DNA of 11,606 nt from Campylobacteraceae bacterium (GCA_026986085.1 JALSPE010000080.1:1-11606); one strand, 5' to 3'. Positions 1-7,023 are shown, counted from the first letter of the stretch. The notes: a model not told the origin generated them from the letters alone. A program made the numbers and translations.

Positions 1-111
1 AATGAGTTTAAGAATTTTGATTATAAGGGTTTTTTGGATAACTCTAAGATTTTGCGAGACTATTTAAAAAAAGGTAGTGCAAAAAAGGTTGCAAATATTT
101 TAGAACCATAA
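1..111 (+). CDS. lpxB: Lipid-A-disaccharide synthase, C-terminal fragment (probable)
   Basis: An open frame enters from the left edge and ends at TAA 109-111, giving the last 36 residues of a protein. The tail has the pattern FDYKGFL...LRDYLKKGSAKKVANIL. From memory this resembles the C-terminus of Campylobacter LpxB (DYKAFF...LKEYLQFGSAKNLAKIL). LpxB is a peripheral inner-membrane glycosyltransferase that joins UDP-2,3-diacylglucosamine and lipid X in lipid A synthesis. Only the extreme C-terminus is visible and no catalytic motif can be checked. Another GT-B glycosyltransferase such as MurG is the main alternative. The start lies outside the window. Confidence 0.55.
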   Translation, partial: NEFKNFDYKGFLDNSKILRDYLKKGSAKKVANILEP

Positions 112-203
112 AAAGTAAGTTGATTTTGGGGATATAAGCGTAATAGTTATTTACATTTAAGTTTATGAAGTTTTTTGTATATAAACTATATTATAAAACG
201 AAC

Positions 204-221
204 ACGCGAATTTATTCGCGT
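204..221. repeat. REP-like palindrome, type A, copy 1
   Basis: Perfect 8+2+8 palindrome: acgcgaat, centre tt, attcgcgt. The same element with small changes occurs at 8435-8452 and 11554-11571. The flank cgaac just upstream is shared with the third copy. The longer flanking homology of the other two copies is not evident here. Confidence 0.8.
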
Positions 222-331
222 TTTACATATAATTATCTATATAAATATAAAATAGTAAATATAGTTGGCTTTTAGCTTCTATTCAACTTTTTGATGTAAT
301 ATTTTTTATATAACTGTATTGTATTTTTTGA

Positions 332-347
332 CTCGAATGAATTCGAG
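332..347. repeat. REP-like palindrome, type B, copy 1
   Basis: Palindrome with 7-bp arms: ctcgaat, centre ga, attcgag. Read on the minus strand its centre is tc, so it is an inverted relative of the type A element 110 bp upstream. The two share the core CGAAT-YY-ATTCG. A matching type B element lies at 8486-8503. Confidence 0.75.
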
Positions 348-411
348 CATTCAAGAGTTTTTTAATTTTAAGTATCTGTATCTATTATCTATAAGTTAGG
401 GTTTGTATATA

Positions 412-443
412 AGAGAAGCTCTAAGGCTTAATCTAGCTTCTCT
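412..443 (-). terminator. Possible terminator hairpin for the cyclophilin gene
   Basis: A 9-bp inverted repeat, agagaagct (412-420) and agcttctct (435-443) with a 14-nt loop, spans the end of the cyclophilin gene including its stop codon. No clear T-tract follows on the minus strand, so it may be only a 3'-end stabilising hairpin. Confidence 0.35.
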
Positions 444-946
444 ACTATTTTTATAGATTCTATATCATCATTTTGTGAGATGCTATCAAGATTTTTGAAG
501 CTCTCTAGGTCATCTTCTTCAATTCCACCAAATACGGTATGAACACCATCTAGATGTGGGGTATCTACAAAAGTAATAAAGAATTGGCTACCACCTGTAT
601 CTTTTCCTGCGTGTGCCATAGATAGTGCTCCTCTTTTGTGTTTTATTCCATTATCTGTTTCACATGCTATTGCCCAATCTGGTCCTCCTGTTCCTGCAAG
701 TGATGGATTTGTTTTAGAGTATGGGCAACCACCTTGAGCCATAAATCCAGGGATAACTCTGTGGAACTTTAAGCCATCATAAAAGCCACTATTTGCTAAA
801 TGAGCAAAGTTTGCAACTGTATTTGGTGCATCTTTAGGGTAGAGTTTTACTTTAATATCACCTTTATTTGTTTTAATAATTGCATATTGAAGCTTTGATA
901 GCTCATCTTCGCTTAGATTATACTCTTTTAAGTTTTTTCCAAACAT
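428..946 (-). CDS. ppiB: Cytoplasmic cyclophilin-type peptidyl-prolyl cis-trans isomerase
   Basis: The enzyme catalyses cis-trans isomerisation of X-Pro bonds during protein folding. The 172-residue protein carries the full cyclophilin core: FHRVIPGFMAQGG at about residues 61-73 (catalytic Arg63, plus Phe68 and Gln71), GGSQFFIT at 118-125, and HLDGVHTVFGG at 131-141. It has no signal peptide, so it should act in the cytosol. Residues 74-98 (GCPYSKTNPSLAGTGG...) form the expanded loop common in short bacterial cyclophilins. The N-terminal 20 residues are a charged helix-like extension. The ATG start has a good ribosome site (CGGAGAA) upstream. It is divergently transcribed from pyrF and has its own -10-like element. 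Family assignment is secure. The ppiB symbol reflects the cytosolic type, not demonstrated orthology. Confidence 0.93.
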   Translation of the reverse strand: MFGKNLKEYNLSEDELSKLQYAIIKTNKGDIKVKLYPKDAPNTVANFAHLANSGFYDGLKFHRVIPGFMAQGGCPYSKTNPSLAGTGGPDWAIACETDNGIKHKRGALSMAHAGKDTGGSQFFITFVDTPHLDGVHTVFGGIEEDDLESFKNLDSISQNDDIESIKIVEKLD

Positions 947-974
947 AAATTTCTCCGTTCTTATAAAATTTGGA

Positions 975-984
975 TATTATTATA
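975..984. promoter_or_regulatory. Overlapping divergent -10 elements for the cyclophilin gene and pyrF
   Basis: The 61-bp gap between the two divergent genes contains TATAAT on the minus strand (979-984), 33 bp from the cyclophilin ATG, and TATTAT on the plus strand (975-980), 28 bp from the pyrF ATG. The two hexamers overlap, so polymerase binding may be mutually exclusive. No clear -35 is seen, which is usual in this phylum. The pyrF ribosome site is gaggag at 995-1000. Confidence 0.45.
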
Positions 985-1007
985 CCAAAAAAAAGAGGAG
1001 TTTTATC

Positions 1008-1694
1008 ATGGAGTTGTGTGTTGCACTGGATTTGCCAACCTCTAAAGAGAATTTAGAGTTATTAGAGAGTATTAATATGTATGATAATTTGTGGGTAAAG
1101 GTGGGTTTTAGAACATATATAAGAGATGGTAAAAAAATTTTAGAATCTATTAAAAAAATTAATCCTACTTTTAAAATTTTCTTAGATTTAAAGCTATATG
1201 ATATTCCAAACACTATGGCAGATGCTAGTGAAGAGATTGCCAAGCTAGGTGTTGATATGTTTAATGTTCATGCAAGTAGTGGAAGGGTTGCTATGAAAAG
1301 TGTTATGGATAGACTCTCTAATTTAGAGAAGAGACCACTGGTTTTAGCTGTAACAGCACTAACTTCTTTTGATAATGATGAGTTTAAAGATGTATATGGT
1401 GATGATATAGATAGAAAGGCTATTGAATTTGCAAAAGATAGTTATGAAGCTGGTTTAGATGGCGTTGTTTGTAGTGTTTATGAGAGTTTAAATATAAAAA
1501 ATGCTACAAATAGTAACTTTTTAACACTTACACCAGGTATTAGACCATTTGGAGAAGATAGCAATGATCAAGCAAGAGTTGCAACAGTTGATAGTGCCAA
1601 TAAAAATAGAGTAGATTTTATTGTTGTTGGCAGACCAATATATAAGAGTGAAACCCCCTCTACAAAAGTAAAAGAGATATTAGAAGCAATATAG
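1008..1694 (+). CDS. pyrF: Orotidine 5'-phosphate decarboxylase
   Basis: PyrF decarboxylates OMP to UMP, the last step of de novo pyrimidine synthesis, in the cytoplasm. The 228-residue length is typical of the short bacterial class. Visible markers are VALDLP at residues 5-10 (Asp8 binds substrate), VKVGF around Lys31, and the catalytic DxKxxD motif in LDLKLYDIPNT (Asp60, Lys62, Asp65). The phosphate-binding segments LTPGIRP and VVGRPIY lie towards the C-terminus. The beta-alpha barrel pattern is intact. The ATG start sits 7 nt after gaggag. It ends only 11 bp before the convergent small gene at 1706-1816. No operon partner is on its strand here. Confidence 0.96.
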   Translation: MELCVALDLPTSKENLELLESINMYDNLWVKVGFRTYIRDGKKILESIKKINPTFKIFLDLKLYDIPNTMADASEEIAKLGVDMFNVHASSGRVAMKSVMDRLSNLEKRPLVLAVTALTSFDNDEFKDVYGDDIDRKAIEFAKDSYEAGLDGVVCSVYESLNIKNATNSNFLTLTPGIRPFGEDSNDQARVATVDSANKNRVDFIVVGRPIYKSETPSTKVKEILEAI

Positions 1695-1717
1695 GGCAAT
1701 AGATTTTATTTATTGCC
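1695..1717. terminator. Hairpin between convergent genes
   Basis: A 7-bp stem, ggcaata (1695-1701) and tattgcc (1711-1717), with a 9-nt loop lies in the gap between the converging pyrF and small-protein genes and overlaps the last codons of the latter. It could act in both directions, but neither side has a strong T-tract. Confidence 0.35.
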
Positions 1718-1816
1718 AGAACCAATTGCCAAAGCGTTATCCATTCCTGTAATCATAAAGTAAACTCCTATAGCAAACATAGCTAAAATTATTAATGGTG
1801 CGTATTTTTGTAACAT
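1706..1816 (-). CDS. Small single-pass membrane protein, 36 residues
   Basis: I do not recognise this gene. It is a complete ATG-to-TAA frame of 36 codons preceded by a strong ribosome site (AAGGAG, 5 nt from the ATG). It begins 15 bp after the FUN14-family gene stops, on the same strand, so the two are very likely co-transcribed. The peptide starts MLQKYAPL, has a hydrophobic segment at about residues 7-22 (containing PLIILAMFAIGVYFMI), and ends in a short polar tail, TGMDNALAIGSGNK. This fits a single inner-membrane helix with a lysine near the cytoplasmic end. A partner or regulatory peptide for the FUN14 protein is possible but inferred only from position. The ribosome site and coherent composition argue against chance. 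Confidence 0.7.
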   Translation of the reverse strand: MLQKYAPLIILAMFAIGVYFMITGMDNALAIGSGNK

Positions 1817-1831
1817 ATCGAACTCCTTTTT

Positions 1832-2167
1832 TTATCCTATTTTTAAACCAGTTAAAAAACCAACAATTATCGATGCTCCTCCAAGAGGTTCTAGCGATGA
1901 TATATTATTATATACAAATTTATATGAATTGTGAAGTGCAACTGATATTATGTCAAAAATATTTATAATATTATCTCCACTTACTGTTATATAATTTTGT
2001 GCATTCAGCCAAAATATGGCTACTGTTGCCAAACCTAGTAAAAAGAGTAGTATCTTAAAACCCTTCTTAAAAAAGTAGCCAACAGATAGCCCTAACAGAA
2101 ATCCTGAGCCAATTTGTGTAAAATTAATACTATTTAAAAGTGATGAAGATTCTATCTGCTCATTCAT
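1832..2167 (-). CDS. FUN14 family membrane protein
   Basis: This 111-residue protein matches the FUN14 (PF04930) pattern: a glycine-rich first helix (IGSGFLLGLSVGYFFKKG, about residues 19-36), a second helix directly after it (LLFLLGLATVAIFWL), a mid-region with conserved spacing, and a final glycine-rich helix (LGGASIIVGFLTGLKIG) at the C-terminus. Bacterial members are small inner-membrane proteins of unknown function. The eukaryotic relative FUNDC1 is a mitochondrial outer-membrane mitophagy receptor, which does not inform the role here. The ATG start is supported by AGGAA upstream. It heads a likely two-gene operon with the 36-residue membrane protein and diverges from the exported ClpP-like gene. 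Confidence 0.8.
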   Translation of the reverse strand: MNEQIESSSLLNSINFTQIGSGFLLGLSVGYFFKKGFKILLFLLGLATVAIFWLNAQNYITVSGDNIINIFDIISVALHNSYKFVYNNISSLEPLGGASIIVGFLTGLKIG

Positions 2168-2347
2168 ATTTGTTCCTAAAATTTTATTATCTATTTTATC
2201 ATAATTTTAATAAAACTACCAATATTTCTAACTATTAATTAATGTCATTATAATAATATTTTTATGTTATTTTAATGTATAATAATATTCTTTAAAGCCA
2301 ATTTATGGTAAAATAATTTATATAAAAAATAACTATTAGGAATAAAA
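2168..2347. promoter_or_regulatory. Divergent promoter region between the FUN14 and ClpP-like genes
   Basis: This 180-bp, extremely AT-rich gap separates two divergent genes. The best plus-strand -10 candidate is TAAAAT at 2309-2314, 34 bp before the ATG at 2348. The best minus-strand candidate is TAAAAT at 2193-2198. Ribosome sites are AGGAA on each side. Candidate hexamers are common by chance in such AT-rich DNA, so exact positions are tentative. Confidence 0.35.
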
Positions 2348-3325
2348 ATGAAATTAATAAATAAAATATTTACTACACTTTTATTAAGTAGCTCACTAAT
2401 AAATGCTATGAGTTACAGTTTAGATAAAAGTAACAGTAGCTACAACTTAATATATGCTACAGGACATATTACTCATGGTGATTTAAACAGATTGAGTAGT
2501 ATATACTACTCTCTACCATCAAATAAACAGAGTATTGTTGTATTTAACAGTAATGGTGGAGAGTTAAACGAAGGTATAAAAATTGGTAAATTTTTAAAAC
2601 AAAATCGCATAGGCTCTTATGTTAAAGATAATGGTATATGTGCTAGTAGTTGTGCTTTAGCGTTTTTGGGTGGTAGGGCGAAAAACGGAAAACGATTTAT
2701 GGTTTTGCCATATAGCTCTAATTTGGGTTTTCACTCATTTTACTATAAAAATGGAAATTATGTAAAACTGACAAAAGTTCAACATGATTTATCAAATCTT
2801 TTGAGTTACACAAACTATGTTGGGGCTCCAAGCTATCTTGTAACAAAAATGTTTAAGACCAATTCCCATAATATGTATTGGGTTAATTCTACAGATAGAA
2901 GAGCATTAAGAATTAAAAGTGCCATTGCAATAAAAAGTAAAAGAGCTTATGCAAACAGTGGCGTTACATATGGTAGTTCTGCAAGTAATTTTATTAAAAA
3001 TTACTTTGCAAAATTAAATAATGTATTGGCATCAAATAGAGGGTTTGATATATATAATACAAATGCTTTAAGTAGTTTAAGATATAAGAGTTGGATTCAT
3101 AGTAACTTAGCATATGCTAAATTAGAGGGTATAAAAGCTATTAACAGAAACTCTGTTGAGGCAAAAGTAGTATATACTCTTAATAGTGGAAAGAGATTAT
3201 GCTCAATAAATAGATATAAATTAGCAAAGAAGTATAATGGCTGGAAGATAGTAAGAAAGAGTTATAAAAATTGCGATAATACATCTATGAGAACTTTAAA
3301 AAAGTTTGCAAAAGCACTACCATAA
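2348..3325 (+). CDS. Exported ClpP/crotonase-fold protein (COG3904-like) with C-terminal NTF2-like domain
   Basis: This is a predicted periplasmic protein of 325 residues. Residues 1-20 are a signal peptide (Lys-rich start, hydrophobic core, cleavage near INA-M). Residues about 32-175 look like the ClpP-type fold of COG3904 proteins: VVFNSNGGELNEGIKIG (63-79) is the glycine-rich oxyanion segment. C98-A-S100-S-C102 followed by ALAFLGG is the usual nucleophile-serine region, and GFH at 127-129 supplies the probable catalytic histidine. The two cysteines flanking Ser100 could form a disulfide in the periplasm. Residues about 205-325 form a separate domain with beta-rich segments (VEAKVVYTLNSGKRLC, NGWKIVRKSYKNC) resembling NTF2/SnoaL-like folds. 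Serine peptidase activity is plausible, but the substrate is unknown. It is flanked by opposite-strand genes, so it is probably monocistronic. Confidence 0.7.
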   Translation: MKLINKIFTTLLLSSSLINAMSYSLDKSNSSYNLIYATGHITHGDLNRLSSIYYSLPSNKQSIVVFNSNGGELNEGIKIGKFLKQNRIGSYVKDNGICASSCALAFLGGRAKNGKRFMVLPYSSNLGFHSFYYKNGNYVKLTKVQHDLSNLLSYTNYVGAPSYLVTKMFKTNSHNMYWVNSTDRRALRIKSAIAIKSKRAYANSGVTYGSSASNFIKNYFAKLNNVLASNRGFDIYNTNALSSLRYKSWIHSNLAYAKLEGIKAINRNSVEAKVVYTLNSGKRLCSINRYKLAKKYNGWKIVRKSYKNCDNTSMRTLKKFAKALP

Positions 3326-3381
3326 ATATTATAACTGAGCCAACTAATACTCTTAAAAGGTTTGAATATAGTAACAAGGCT

Positions 3382-3939
3382 CTAAAGTTGGCTTAAAAAC
3401 TCTTTTAGAGCCTCTTTGGAGATTATTACAAAATTTTTAGCATTAGCTATAGGAATATCTTTTTTATAACTATATACTCTACTTTTAATAATTTTACCAC
3501 TATTTTTATCTATATATTTTATACCAATTGTAATTTTTGCATATGAAGTAGTTTTATCTACTATATGGTAGAAGTCAATTATTTGAATTTCTAAAACTAT
3601 ATTGGCATCTGCGCTAGAGTTATAACCGACTACACTTTTAAATCTGTTACTATTTTGCAGTGAGGTTAAAATATCTTTATAGATTAAAGAGCTTAAAGAG
3701 CCACTCCATCTACTATATAGATAGTAGTTTGTCTCATTATCTCTTTTGTAATATATTCTGCTTCCACCTATTGGACCTAATACATATGGATATTTAACCA
3801 TTATAACTTTATTACTTTTTGGACTATTTATATCTGATACAGTTACATCTAAATTATAGCTACTCATTTTATAGTTACTTTTAGAAACACATCCCGTAAA
3901 TAGTGCTACTACTATTGATAAAAATATAATTTTTTTCAC
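3382..3939 (-). CDS. PqiC/ABC_trans_aux-type lipoprotein of the Mla/MCE operon
   Basis: This is a 185-residue lipoprotein. The signal peptide ends in LFTG-Cys17, a good lipobox. The mature part has the features of the ABC-type transport auxiliary lipoprotein family (PF03886, PqiC-like): YYLYSRWSGSLSSLIYKDIL followed by a SNRFKSVV segment, then alternating beta strands. Such lipoproteins sit in the outer membrane and receive the tip of an MCE protein. The start is GTG, sharing four bases (GTGA) with the mlaD stop, so translation is probably coupled. It is the last gene of the four-gene operon, and the order matches Campylobacter Cj1646-Cj1649. There is no MlaC-type periplasmic carrier here, so this protein probably takes the outer-membrane-side role. 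Confidence 0.8.
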   Translation of the reverse strand: MKKIIFLSIVVALFTGCVSKSNYKMSSYNLDVTVSDINSPKSNKVIMVKYPYVLGPIGGSRIYYKRDNETNYYLYSRWSGSLSSLIYKDILTSLQNSNRFKSVVGYNSSADANIVLEIQIIDFYHIVDKTTSYAKITIGIKYIDKNSGKIIKSRVYSYKKDIPIANAKNFVIISKEALKEFLSQL

Positions 3940-4910
3940 TCTCCTGGTCCTCTCTTTTGTGATACTCCATTAAATATTGCTCCTGATGGGTCTCTTATTA
4001 ATGACTTTAACTCATCTGACAACTCTTTATAACTAATTGATAACTCTTGCAAATCTATAATGGCTGGTCTTAAAATTTTTTCTAAATTGTAATCACCTCT
4101 TTTTATGGTTTTATTTATAAGATAGGTAGTTTTAGATATCTCTTTACTATTTTTATTTATACTCTTTATTAAATTTGGCAACCTTTTATTTAAAATTTTT
4201 AAAGTTTTATTACCATTTTTTGCTAATAATCTATAATCTTTTAGAGTTTTATTTATAGAACTGTTTAAATCTTTGGCGATATTTAATATATTAGATATAT
4301 TTGTGCTATTAAACTCATTTACAATTTTAATTAATTTATCTTCTAAAACAACTGTTTTAGCTGTAATCTTTTCGCCATTATCTAAAGTGTTTGAAATTCT
4401 TTGTAGATTCTCATCATTTAATACAATATTTAATCTATCTGTAAAATTGGCTAATTTATCTAAAATAGCTGGAGTATCACTAGATAGCTTTGATAATATA
4501 GATACTTTACTTTTGATAATTGACTCTTTTGTATTTGGTTTTATAAGCTCTTTTGATACCCCACCGACTATATTTATATATCTTAAACCAGTTAAACCTT
4601 GACTCTTTAAAATAGCATACATATCTTTTGTAATCTTAATATCTTTACTGATTAATATAGTTGCTTCAATTTTAGAGGGGTTGCTAATATCTATTTTTAA
4701 ACTATATAACCTACCAACATCAACACCATTTAATTTAACAGTTGAATCTTTATTTAAACCATCAACAGACTCTTGAAAATATACATAGTATCTGTTAAAA
4801 TTATTGGTAGAGTTTTCACTTTTAGCCAACCAAAAAGCAAAATATAGCAATAACGAAGTAAATATAACTACAAACACTCCAACAATTGTATAATTTATCT
4901 TTTCATACAT
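3936..4910 (-). CDS. mlaD: MCE-domain substrate-binding protein MlaD, long form
   Basis: This is the periplasmic lipid-binding subunit of the MCE ABC transporter. The 324-residue protein has one N-terminal membrane anchor at about residues 8-28, then the MCE domain at about 38-120: YYVYFQESVDGLNKDSTVKL, NGVDVGRLYSLKI and QGLTGLRYINIVGG are the conserved strands. About 200 further residues are mostly polar helix with regular I/L spacing. E. coli MlaD is only about 180 residues, so this tail is a real extension, closer to PqiB-like or C. jejuni Cj1648-type proteins. Six such subunits would form a hydrophobic channel. The C-terminus ends in RDPSGAIFNG...GPGE. The ATG lies inside the end of mlaF (8-bp overlap), with GGAG as ribosome site. 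Confidence 0.88.
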   Translation of the reverse strand: MYEKINYTIVGVFVVIFTSLLLYFAFWLAKSENSTNNFNRYYVYFQESVDGLNKDSTVKLNGVDVGRLYSLKIDISNPSKIEATILISKDIKITKDMYAILKSQGLTGLRYINIVGGVSKELIKPNTKESIIKSKVSILSKLSSDTPAILDKLANFTDRLNIVLNDENLQRISNTLDNGEKITAKTVVLEDKLIKIVNEFNSTNISNILNIAKDLNSSINKTLKDYRLLAKNGNKTLKILNKRLPNLIKSINKNSKEISKTTYLINKTIKRGDYNLEKILRPAIIDLQELSISYKELSDELKSLIRDPSGAIFNGVSQKRGPGE

Positions 4911-5673
4911 CTTTAACTCCGTTTTTAATATTTGTCATATACTCATTTTTAAAGAATTTTTTAACAAATATATGGTCAGATTTTAAGACCTCTTCTAATG
5001 AACCTTGAGCTACAACTTTTTTATCTGCCAAAATCGATAGCTCATCTACAATATTGTGTATTGTATCTAAATCATGTGTTATCATCACAACTGTTAAATC
5101 TAAAATATCTCTTAAATTTGATATCAATTCATCAAATGCTCTTGAACCTACTGGATCTAATCCACTTGTTGGTTCATCTAAAAATAGAAGCTTTGGGTCA
5201 AGAGATAAAACTCTAGCTAGTGCAACTCTTTTTGTCATACCACCACTTAATTCAAATGGATATAGTTTTTTTACACTTGTCTCTAACCCAACCATCTCTA
5301 GTTTAGAATCAACAATATATGATATCGTTTTTTTAGATAATTTTGTATACTCTTTTAACATTATAGATATATTACTCTCTACACTCAAAGAGGTAAAAAG
5401 TGCTCCAAACTGAAACAAAACTCCCCATTTTTTCTTTATCTCTAATAACTCATATGGGGTTAGAGAGTTGATATTTTTGCCAAATATGTAGATATTTCCA
5501 CTTGTTGGTTTTAGAAGCATTGTTATCTCTTTTAACAAAACACTTTTACCCGCCCCACTCTCTCCTAAAATTGCATATATTTCTTTCTCTTTTATCTCTA
5601 AATTTATTCCGTTATGAATTACTTTTTCGCCAAATTTTGTTACAATATTTTCTACTTTTACTACTGTTTTCAT
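4903..5673 (-). CDS. mlaF: MlaF ABC-transporter ATP-binding protein
   Basis: This cytoplasmic ATPase drives the MCE lipid transporter. All ABC motifs are present (numbering from the chosen ATG): Walker A GESGAGKS at 37-44, Q-loop Gln88 (LFQFGALF, the MlaF-type context), signature LSGGMTKR at 142-149, Walker B LLFLDEPTSGLDP from about 162, and H-loop His200 in MITHD. An upstream in-frame start would add 14 residues (MRCNILCC...), but the ATG at 5671-5673 overlaps the mlaE stop as ATGA. That is the normal arrangement in this operon, and it begins directly with the conserved VVKVENIVTKFGEKVI strand. I therefore use 256 residues. In Campylobacter the equivalent gene is called iamA. Confidence 0.94.
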   Translation of the reverse strand: MKTVVKVENIVTKFGEKVIHNGINLEIKEKEIYAILGESGAGKSVLLKEITMLLKPTSGNIYIFGKNINSLTPYELLEIKKKWGVLFQFGALFTSLSVESNISIMLKEYTKLSKKTISYIVDSKLEMVGLETSVKKLYPFELSGGMTKRVALARVLSLDPKLLFLDEPTSGLDPVGSRAFDELISNLRDILDLTVVMITHDLDTIHNIVDELSILADKKVVAQGSLEEVLKSDHIFVKKFFKNEYMTNIKNGVKDV

Positions 5674-6782
5674 ATTCCAAGCCTTGTAAATACAACAGAG
5701 AATATTGCATCGCACACTATAACTAAAAATATTGCATTTACGACACTTTTTGTAGTCTCTTGTCCTATACTTTCTGTATTTTGGGTAACTCTTAAACCAT
5801 GAAATGAACCAATTACTGCAATAATTACTGCAAAAAATGGACCTTTAGCGATACCTATTAAGTAGTGTTTAAGAGATAAAACTTCATAAACTCTTTGAAT
5901 AAAAATTTCGAAAGATAACCCAATTTGAGCTTTTGTAGCTACCATAGCCCCAAATATTCCAACTGCATCAGAGATAAATATCAAAATTGGAAGAGCAATA
6001 ATTAGAGCAAAAATTCTTGGAAAAATTAAAAAATAGAATGGCTTAAAACCCATAGTTTTCATGGCATCAATCTCTTGAGTTAGTTTCATAGAGCCAATTT
6101 CTGCCGTAAAAGATGACGCGCTTCTTCCTGCTACAACAATTGCTGTAATCATAGGACCTAACTCTCTAGCTATTGATATTGCTGAGGCATCAACTACAAA
6201 TATATCTGCTCCAAATTTTGCAAGTTGAACTATTGTTTGATATGCTATAACTACACCAACTAAAAAAGATGTTAAAGCAACTATTGGAATAGCTTTTACA
6301 CCAGAGCTATATATAAAATAGATCAACTCTTTATATCTAAAGTTTTTTATTTTTAACAGAGATAGAGATTTTACAGATAACTCTCCTAAAAATCTAATAA
6401 ATTCAAATATAGATTTTAGCACATCTACAAATTTTTTACCAATGCTAAAAAAAATATTCTCTTTTGGAGCTTTTTTACCACTATCTAATGATATTGATGA
6501 ATCTGCAATCTCTAACAACTTTTTATACTTTTTAGATTTTACAATATACTCTATCTCTCTTTTACTATCTAAGACTCTCTTTTCAAACAATTTTATCAGT
6601 ATAATTGCATTTGTATCTAAAATATCTACTTTTGTTAAATCTATAACAATATGAGGCTTATTTAACTTTATAGATAGCAATCTCTTTTCTATTTTATCTA
6701 AATAGTTTGTAGTCCATTCGCCAATAAGCTCTATATATGTAGTATTATTTATAGTTTTAGTTATTATATTAAGTTCAGCCAT
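5670..6782 (-). CDS. mlaE: MlaE permease with N-terminal STAS (MlaB-like) domain
   Basis: This is the inner-membrane permease of the lipid transporter. With the ATG at 6782 it has 370 residues. Residues 1-105 are a STAS domain (TYIELIGEWTTNYL, IVIDLTKVDILDTNAI) in which Thr57 of LDT sits at the regulatory Ser/Thr position known from MlaB and SpoIIAA. The rest is a MlaE domain (PF02405) with about five membrane segments and the hallmark EIGSMKLTQEIDAMKTMG coupling region. E. coli uses separate MlaB and MlaE proteins; here they are fused. A TTG at 6824 would add 14 residues but lacks a ribosome site and spans the likely -10, so the ATG is preferred. It heads the mlaE-mlaF-mlaD-lipoprotein operon. 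The Campylobacter counterpart is iamB. Confidence 0.9.
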   Translation of the reverse strand: MAELNIITKTINNTTYIELIGEWTTNYLDKIEKRLLSIKLNKPHIVIDLTKVDILDTNAIILIKLFEKRVLDSKREIEYIVKSKKYKKLLEIADSSISLDSGKKAPKENIFFSIGKKFVDVLKSIFEFIRFLGELSVKSLSLLKIKNFRYKELIYFIYSSGVKAIPIVALTSFLVGVVIAYQTIVQLAKFGADIFVVDASAISIARELGPMITAIVVAGRSASSFTAEIGSMKLTQEIDAMKTMGFKPFYFLIFPRIFALIIALPILIFISDAVGIFGAMVATKAQIGLSFEIFIQRVYEVLSLKHYLIGIAKGPFFAVIIAVIGSFHGLRVTQNTESIGQETTKSVVNAIFLVIVCDAIFSVVFTRLGI

Positions 6783-6789
6783 AAAATAG

Positions 6790-6795
6790 ATTATA
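6790..6795 (-). promoter_or_regulatory. Candidate -10 element just upstream of mlaE
   Basis: TATAAT on the minus strand ends 7 bp before the mlaE ATG, and no purine-rich ribosome site lies between. If used, transcription would begin at or next to the ATG, giving a leaderless or nearly leaderless mRNA. No well-spaced -35 is seen. Confidence 0.4.
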
Positions 6796-6844
6796 TCATA
6801 ATTTAGGGTAAATTTTATGTGCAAGTGACAAAAATAGATTTGAT

Positions 6845-6921
<77 letters not shown>

Positions 6922-6931
6922 ATAGAAGATA

Positions 6932-6946
6932 TGGAATAAAATTCCA
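6932..6946 (-). other. Short hairpin in the spacer between the two tRNAs
   Basis: A perfect 6-bp stem (tggaat/attcca) with a 3-nt loop fills the 27-bp spacer. It is a plausible structure around the processing site between tRNA-Gln and tRNA-fMet. It has no T-tract, so it is unlikely to terminate transcription. Confidence 0.35.
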
Positions 6947-6948
6947 AA

Positions 6949-7023
6949 TGGATGGGGTAGAGGGATTCGAACCCCCGAATGACGATACCAAAAACCGTTG
7001 CCTTACCGCTTGGCGATACCCCA
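6949..7023 (-). tRNA. tRNA-Gln (TTG)
   Basis: A 75-nt tRNA with encoded CCA. The acceptor stem is TGGGGTA paired with TACCCCA. The anticodon loop is TTTTGGT with anticodon TTG, read as glutamine. The T arm GGGGGTTCGAATCCC is canonical. Gln-tRNA in this phylum is normally made by misacylation with Glu and amidation by GatCAB. That is family knowledge and is not tested here. It is the first tRNA of a Gln-fMet pair. Confidence 0.96.

Larger units (their letters stand above)
112..427. other. Gene-free intergenic region with two palindromes
   Basis: This AT-rich 316-bp stretch lies between the lpxB-like end and the cyclophilin stop. I see no convincing reading frame in it. Its notable content is two short perfect palindromes, at 204-221 and 332-347, related to those in the other gene-free regions. 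A hairpin at 412-443 straddles the cyclophilin stop codon. Confidence 0.7.

Noticed and set aside
3338..3393. Inverted repeat agccaac/gttggct between the ClpP-like gene and the lipoprotein gene, as a bidirectional terminator.
   Set aside because: The 42-nt loop is too long, a competing gagcc/ggctc pairing exists, and there is no T-tract.
5674..5715. Longer MlaF N-terminus starting MRCNILCC.
   Set aside because: The extension lies within mlaE, has no ribosome site, and the ATGA overlap start matches the operon pattern and the family's N-terminus.
4273..5802. Plus-strand open frames across the Mla operon (for example 4273-4602, 5054-5413 and 5614-5802).
   Set aside because: They are antisense to well-supported genes, have no ribosome sites and show no recognisable domain.
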